This document shows positions 59,326 to 60,000 of a stretch of 60,000 nt of DNA, in pieces. Position numbers and translations under genes: made by a program. Location of the stretch: NCBI RefSeq assembly GCF_964204645.1, contig NW_027437476.1, forward strand, positions 1 through 60,000. The letters are read 5' to 3'. Position 1 is the stretch's first letter, and the number at the start of each line of letters is the position of its first letter. The stretch is from Tubulanus polymorphus. Its lineage: Eukaryota > Nemertea > Palaeonemertea > Tubulaniformes > Tubulanidae. The notes below the pieces were generated by a model. It saw nothing but the letters and a program-made list of their open reading frames with translations, did not search any database and was not told the origin of the DNA.

Positions 59326-60000
59326 GGGTGCCCCTAGTTTTAGTGCCAAAACAACGATTTCACACTTTTTTGAGGGACGGCCCTCGTTTTAGTGCAATAA
59401 CAGTGATTTCCCACTTTTTGGAGGGACGCCCCTTGTTTTAGTGCAATAACAGTCATTTCACACTTTTTTGGGGGACGCTCCTTGTTTTAGTGCCAAAACC
59501 GTGATTTCCCACTTTTTGGAGGGACGCCCCTCGTTTTAGGGCAATAACAGTCATTTCACACTTTTTTGAGGGACGCTCCTCGTTTTAGTGCCAAAACCGT
59601 GATTTCCCACTTTTTTGAGGGACGCCCCTCGTTTTAGTGCCAAAGCTGTAGTTTCCCACTTTTTGAGGGACGCTCCTCGTTTTAGTGCCAAAGCCGTAAT
59701 TTCCCACTTTTTGAGGGACGTTCCTCGTTTTAGTGTTAAAACCGTGATTTCCCACTTTTTTGAGGGACGCTCCTCGTTTTAGTGCCAAAACCGTAATTTC
59801 CCACTTTTTGAGGGACGCTCCTCGTTTTAGTGTTAAAACCGCGATTTCCCACTTTTTTGAGGGACGCCCCTCGTTTTAGTGCCAAAACCGTGATTTCCCA
59901 CTTTTTTGAGGGACGATCCTCGTTTTAGTGCCAAAGCCGTAATTTCCCACTTTTTGAGGAACGATCCTCGTTTTAGTGTTAAAACCGCGATTTCCCACTT
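59326..60000. repeat. Right satellite array, runs off the window
   Basis: About 14 copies of the same 48-49 bp unit as at 3180-4353, in inverse orientation (GAGGGACGCCCCTCGTTTTA). The array continues past the window end, so the outer right boundary of the unit is not visible. Confidence 0.95.

Noticed and set aside
1-60000. LTR or LINE retrotransposon coding regions, rRNA and canonical tRNA genes
   Set aside because: No reverse transcriptase motif, long terminal direct repeats, or complete cloverleaf with A and B boxes was found. The tRNA-like T-arm in the arm units lacks the rest of the structure.

Overview
ORGANISM. This is nuclear DNA of an animal, most likely a marine invertebrate. The protein genes are cut into many short exons by GT-AG introns. 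The DNA is AT-rich and packed with small inverted-repeat transposons (MITEs), microsatellites and minisatellites. The short word TAGGCCT recurs often, which recalls echinoderm, hemichordate or mollusc intronic DNA, but the species cannot be fixed from the sequence. No bacterial or organellar features were seen.

LAYOUT. Nearly the whole window is one inverted-repeat structure. From outside inwards, each side has (i) a 48-49 bp satellite array (3180-4353 left; 59326 to the window end right, opposite orientation), (ii) about 1.07 kb of unique arm, and (iii) a block of about 940 bp tandem units (to about 9102 left; from about 55746 right). The two arms are near-identical inverted copies enclosing about 46.6 kb. 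The right satellite array runs off the window, so the full unit is at least about 57 kb. Bases 1-3180 are left flank with only weak exon-like pieces and a small piggyBac-type MITE.

GENES. Four open, multi-exon gene models were built by hand from splice sites, and all junctions keep phase. (1) Minus strand, 31546 to 10377: 16 exons, 895 aa, a DUF7869-type protein with a DDE-like acidic triad (D565, D648, E687), a candidate transposase. Its N-terminal part comes from duplicated symmetric phase-1 exons. (2) Plus strand, 39624 to 55727: 23 exons, 745 aa, with a ParB-like domain, a basic segment and a coiled-coil-like tail. (3) Minus strand, 43801 to 42932, inside intron 1 of gene 2: a 257 aa protein with a KMT5A/SET8-like SET domain and a possible primase-associated winged-helix-like N-terminus. 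(4) Minus strand, 28697 to 24960, inside intron 1 of gene 1: a 14-exon, 702 aa pogo/Tigger-like DD35D transposase. It lies in its own complete transposon (24016-29500) with terminal inverted repeats and TA target duplications.

HOW IT FITS. Genes 1 and 2 diverge from an 8 kb central spacer and run outwards, each ending close to an inverted arm. I infer a giant, possibly still competent, DNA mobile element carrying a putative transposase, a ParB-like DNA-associated protein and a chromatin-type methyltransferase, later invaded by a pogo element and many MITEs. No DNA polymerase, retroviral-type integrase, capsid or reverse transcriptase gene was seen, so it is not a Polinton, herpesvirus-fusion element or retroelement as far as can be read here. 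The alternative is a host inverted duplication around host genes. The decisive test is whether the same unit occurs elsewhere with sharp ends.
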